A DNA stretch of 32,204 nucleotides. It comes from Streptomyces ossamyceticus. Its GTDB lineage: Bacteria > Actinomycetota > Actinomycetes > Streptomycetales > Streptomycetaceae. A model generated the notes under the pieces. That model saw nothing but the letters and a program-made list of their open reading frames with translations. It ran no database searches and had not been told where the DNA came from. Numbering within the stretch: the first letter of the stretch is position 1; each line of letters begins with the position of its first letter. Location: positions 1 to 32,204 of the forward strand of contig NZ_LIQX01000082.1 of NCBI RefSeq assembly GCF_001418475.1, read 5' to 3'. Below are positions 29,685-32,204 of this stretch, in pieces. The position numbers were made by a program, and so were the translations under genes.

Positions 29685-31961
29685 ATGTCCATTTCCAGTA
29701 CTGATCACGTCGTCGTGCCCGAGAACGGCGAGAACGACTCCGTCGAGACGGCGGCCCCCGAGGTCACTTTCGCGGACCTCGGTCTCCCCGAGGGCGTCGT
29801 GCGCAAGCTCGCGCAGAACGGCGTGACCACCCCCTTCCCGATCCAGGCCGCGACCATCCCGGACGCCCTGGCCGGCAAGGACATCCTCGGTCGTGGCCGC
29901 ACCGGCTCCGGCAAGACCCTCTCCTTCGGTCTGCCGACCCTCGCGACGCTCGCCGGCGGCCGCACCGAGAAGCACAAGCCCCGCGCCGTCATCCTCACCC
30001 CGACCCGTGAGCTCGCGATGCAGGTCGCGGACGCGCTCCAGCCGTACGGCGACGTCCTCGGCCTGAAGATGAAGGTCGTCTGCGGCGGTACGTCGATGGG
30101 CAACCAGATCTACGCCCTGGAGCGCGGCGTCGACATCCTCGTCGCCACCCCCGGCCGCCTCCGCGACATCATCAACCGCGGTGCCTGCTCGCTGGAGAAC
30201 GTCCAGATCGCCGTCCTCGACGAGGCCGACCAGATGTCGGACCTGGGCTTCCTGCCCGAGGTCACCGAGCTGCTCGACCAGGTCCCGGCCGGCGGCCAGC
30301 GGATGCTGTTCTCCGCGACCATGGAGAACGAGATCTCCACCCTGGTCAAGCGCTACCTGAGCAACCCGGTCACGCACGAGGTCGACAGCGCCCAGGGCAA
30401 CGTCACGACCATGTCGCACCACATCCTGATCGTGAAGCCCAAGGACAAGGCGCCGGTCACCGCCGCGATCGCCTCCCGTAAGGGCCGCACCATCATCTTC
30501 GTCCGCACCCAGCTCGGCGCGGACCGCATCGCCGAGCAGTTGCGCGACGCCGGTGTGAAGGCCGACGCGCTGCACGGCGGTATGACGCAGGGCGCGCGGA
30601 CCCGGACGCTGGCCGACTTCAAGGACGGCTACGTCAACGCGCTCGTCGCGACCGACGTCGCCGCGCGCGGCATCCACGTCGACGGCATCGACCTCGTCCT
30701 CAACGTGGACCCGGCCGGCGACCACAAGGACTACCTGCACCGGGCCGGCCGTACGGCGCGTGCCGGGCGTACGGGCACGGTCGTGTCCCTCTCCCTGCCG
30801 CACCAGCGCCGCCAGATCTTCCGGCTGATGGAGGACGCGGGCGTCGACGCCGGGCGTCACATCATCCAGGGCGGTACGACGTTCGACCCCGAGGTCGCCG
30901 AGATCACCGGCGCCCGGTCGATGACCGAGGTCCAGGCCGAGTCCGCCGGCAACGCCGCGCAGCAGGCCGAGCGTGAAGTCGCTCACCTCACCAAGCAGTT
31001 GGAGCGGGCCCAGCGCCGCGCCGCCGAGCTGCGCGAGGAGGCCGACCGGCTGACCGCGCGTGCCGCGCGGGAGCGGGGCGAGGACCCCGAGGCGGCGATC
31101 GCCCAGGCGCGCGCCGAGGAGACGGGCGAGGGTGCCGCCGTCGTCGAGACGGCCGCCGCCGCTGTCGACGCCGAGGTGCTGTCCGAGGTGTCCGTGCCGG
31201 AGCAGCCGGCCGCGCAGGACGTCGAGCGCGTCGAGCGTGTGGAGAAGGCCGAGCGGTTCGAGCGGACCGACCGGACCGAGCGCGGGTCGTACGGGCGTTC
31301 CTCGTCGTACGAGCGTCGTGACGACCGCGGCGGTTTCCGCCGGGACGACCGTGACAACCGTGGTGAGCGTCGGGACGACCGGGGCGGGTTCCGTCGGGAC
31401 AACGACCGTGGCTTCGACCGCGGTGGCCGTTCCTTCGAGCGTCGTGACGACCGTGGCGGCTTCAACCGCGACAGCCGCGAGAACCGTGACAACCGGGGTG
31501 AGCGTCGGGACGACCGGGGCGGCTTCAACCGTGACAACCGTCGTGACGACCGTGGTGGCCGTTCCTTCGAGCGTCGTGACGACCGCGGTGGCTTCAACCG
31601 CGACAGCCGCGACAGCCGTGACAACCGGGGTGAGCGTCGGGACGACCGGGGCGGCTTCAACCGTGACAACCGTCGTGACGACCGTGGTGGCCGTTCCTTC
31701 GAGCGTCGCGACGACCGCGGTGGCTTCAACCGCGAGAACCGTGACCGCGGGTTCGACCGTGGTGGCCGTTCCTTCGAGCGCCGTGACGACCGCGGTGGTC
31801 ACCGGGGCAGCGACCGTCCGTTCAACCGGGACCGCCAGGGCGACCGTCCGGGCTTCCGCTCCGGCGGCCACGAGCGTCCGTACGGCCGCCGTGACGACCA
31901 CCGCGGCACCGGCTCCTTCGGCCGCCGCGAGGACAAGCCGCGCTGGAAGCGCAACGGCTGA
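29685..31961 (+). CDS. DEAD-box ATP-dependent RNA helicase with RGG-rich tail
   Basis: This 758-residue cytosolic RNA helicase is of the RhlE/CsdA kind, acting in RNA folding, ribosome assembly or decay. The core shows the Q motif (FADLGLP onward to PFPIQ, Q54), motif I GRTGSGKT (71-78), PTREL (106-110), TPGR (155-158), DEAD (179-182), SAT (210-212), ATDVAARGIHVDG and motif VI HRAGRTARAG. A coiled-coil linker follows (EVAHLTKQLERAQRRAAEL). The C-terminal 240 residues are almost only Arg, Asp, Gly, Phe and Asn, in RDDRGGF-type repeats likely to bind RNA and favour condensates. ATG 29685 is the first codon of conserved sequence; GGAAGG lies 12 nt upstream, a loose fit. The terminator is at 31986-32028. 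Confidence 0.95.
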   Translation: MSISSTDHVVVPENGENDSVETAAPEVTFADLGLPEGVVRKLAQNGVTTPFPIQAATIPDALAGKDILGRGRTGSGKTLSFGLPTLATLAGGRTEKHKPRAVILTPTRELAMQVADALQPYGDVLGLKMKVVCGGTSMGNQIYALERGVDILVATPGRLRDIINRGACSLENVQIAVLDEADQMSDLGFLPEVTELLDQVPAGGQRMLFSATMENEISTLVKRYLSNPVTHEVDSAQGNVTTMSHHILIVKPKDKAPVTAAIASRKGRTIIFVRTQLGADRIAEQLRDAGVKADALHGGMTQGARTRTLADFKDGYVNALVATDVAARGIHVDGIDLVLNVDPAGDHKDYLHRAGRTARAGRTGTVVSLSLPHQRRQIFRLMEDAGVDAGRHIIQGGTTFDPEVAEITGARSMTEVQAESAGNAAQQAEREVAHLTKQLERAQRRAAELREEADRLTARAARERGEDPEAAIAQARAEETGEGAAVVETAAAAVDAEVLSEVSVPEQPAAQDVERVERVEKAERFERTDRTERGSYGRSSSYERRDDRGGFRRDDRDNRGERRDDRGGFRRDNDRGFDRGGRSFERRDDRGGFNRDSRENRDNRGERRDDRGGFNRDNRRDDRGGRSFERRDDRGGFNRDSRDSRDNRGERRDDRGGFNRDNRRDDRGGRSFERRDDRGGFNRENRDRGFDRGGRSFERRDDRGGHRGSDRPFNRDRQGDRPGFRSGGHERPYGRRDDHRGTGSFGRREDKPRWKRNG
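31428..31691 (+). repeat. 132-bp tandem repeat in the helicase tail (two full units plus partial)
   Basis: Units begin at 31428, 31560 and 31692, each starting with the codons for RSFERRDDRGGFN. The first two are complete 44-residue units differing at about two residues (SRENRD versus SRDSRD). The third is partial, and a further RSFERRDDRGG occurs soon after. High nucleotide identity points to recent duplication and to likely length variation between strains. Confidence 0.9.
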
Positions 31962-31985
31962 CCGAGGCCGAAGGCCCAGTCTGTG

Positions 31986-32028
31986 AACGCCGTGGCCCCC
32001 ACCTTCCGGGTGGGGGCCACGGCGTTTT
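31986..32028 (+). terminator. rho-independent terminator of the DEAD-box gene
   Basis: An 18-bp perfect stem (31986-32003 with 32009-32026; AACGCCGTGG... and ...CCACGGCGTT) with loop TTCCG is followed by TTTT. It lies 24 nt after the stop codon and also serves as the last structured element before the next gene. Confidence 0.92.
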
Positions 32029-32112
32029 CGCGTCGCGCTCCGGGCGGCGGCGGTGGCGGGCGTGCACCGAAGCCCCTCGGGCGGGCCGGGCTGGGCCGAT
32101 TTTCAGCCATCA

Positions 32113-32128
32113 TGTGACGCATGTCACG
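32113..32128 (+). promoter_or_regulatory. CRP-like palindrome upstream of the last gene
   Basis: TGTGACGCATGTCACG (GTGAC-N4-GTCAC) fits the GTG-N6-GNCAC pattern reported for cAMP-CRP sites in Streptomyces. It lies about 27 nt before the putative start at 32155. A similar GTGAC-N4-GTCAC lies at 20812-20825. Confidence 0.45.
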
Positions 32129-32154
32129 GCCTTCGTGAGGGAATTGCTGGGGGC

Positions 32155-32204
32155 ATGACAGATGACGACATAGCCCGTGGGGCGTCCGGGGCCTCGGCCC
32201 CGGA
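32155..32204 (+). CDS. 5' end of a further gene (truncated by window)
   Basis: ATG 32155 opens a frame (MTDDDIARGASGASAP) that runs without a stop to the window end, with a GGGGG run just upstream and the CRP-like site before it. Only 16 codons are visible, so the product cannot be identified. The Ala-Gly-Ser-Asp composition suits a disordered N-terminus. It could also be a chance frame. Confidence 0.5.
   Translation, partial: MTDDDIARGASGASAP

Noticed and set aside
28398..31901. Very long minus-strand open frame opposite the DEAD-box and lipoprotein genes
   Set aside because: Its product is Val/Ala/Thr or Arg/Gly low-complexity from the antisense of a high-GC gene. The plus-strand frame has all helicase motifs.

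Overview
The window is high-GC chromosomal DNA from an actinomycete, almost certainly Streptomyces. The evidence is GTG starts, strong third-position GC bias, BldC, a valine dehydrogenase, a DUF3073 protein, an Lsr2-type nucleoid protein, and a gene order (purC, Lsr2 paralogue, purSQL, purF, purM, DUF3073, vdh, bldC, hrpA, DEAD-box helicase) that matches the conserved core of Streptomyces chromosomes. A perfect ParB-type parS palindrome between two tRNA genes suggests that the segment lies in the origin-proximal half of the chromosome.

Layout. 1-2.3 kb: 3' part of an N,N-dimethylformamidase-like gene, then purC. 2.3-6.6 kb: a minus-strand block with an ABC-2 exporter (ATPase, permease) and a DesK/DesR-type two-component pair, translationally coupled and bracketed by two identical tRNA-Gly(GCC) genes. 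A third, structurally aberrant tRNA-Gly(UCC) lies next to the second one. 6.8-10.8 kb: the Lsr2 paralogue, divergent from the purS-purQ-purL operon, whose genes overlap by 4 bp. 10.8-13.9 kb: a membrane-anchored protein of unknown function, a sterol-carrier/maleylpyruvate-isomerase-like protein and a two-META-domain lipoprotein. 13.9-16.6 kb: purF (apparently leaderless) and purM. 16.8-18.5 kb: DUF3073 and vdh on the minus strand. 18.7-20.6 kb: a conserved hypothetical gene, a 632-nt ORF-free leader, bldC and its strong terminator. 20.6-21.6 kb: promoter-like AT-rich DNA, a DUF6274-like CxxC protein, an inverted pair of Streptomyces intergenic repeats and tRNA-Asp. 21.7-26.1 kb: hrpA, then tRNA-Phe, parS, tRNA-Asp and tRNA-Glu. 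26.2-32.2 kb: a metallophosphoesterase, a minimal zincin, a Pro/Ser-rich lipoprotein, a DEAD-box helicase with an RGG-rich repeat tail, and the first codons of a further gene.

How the genes work together. PurC, PurF, PurM and the PurSQL complex supply most of the early steps of IMP synthesis; the other steps are not encoded here. The ABC exporter and kinase/regulator form a sense-and-export module with a TGACA-type palindrome upstream of its first gene. BldC and the Lsr2 paralogue are DNA-binding regulators, and HrpA and the DEAD-box protein are RNA remodelling enzymes.

The most interesting observation is the tRNA-Gly(UCC). It lacks G18, has GUGC in place of GTPsiC, and carries a bulged or mispaired T stem. 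These features recall the peptidoglycan-dedicated glycyl-tRNAs of staphylococci, and streptomycetes also place glycine in their peptidoglycan bridge.
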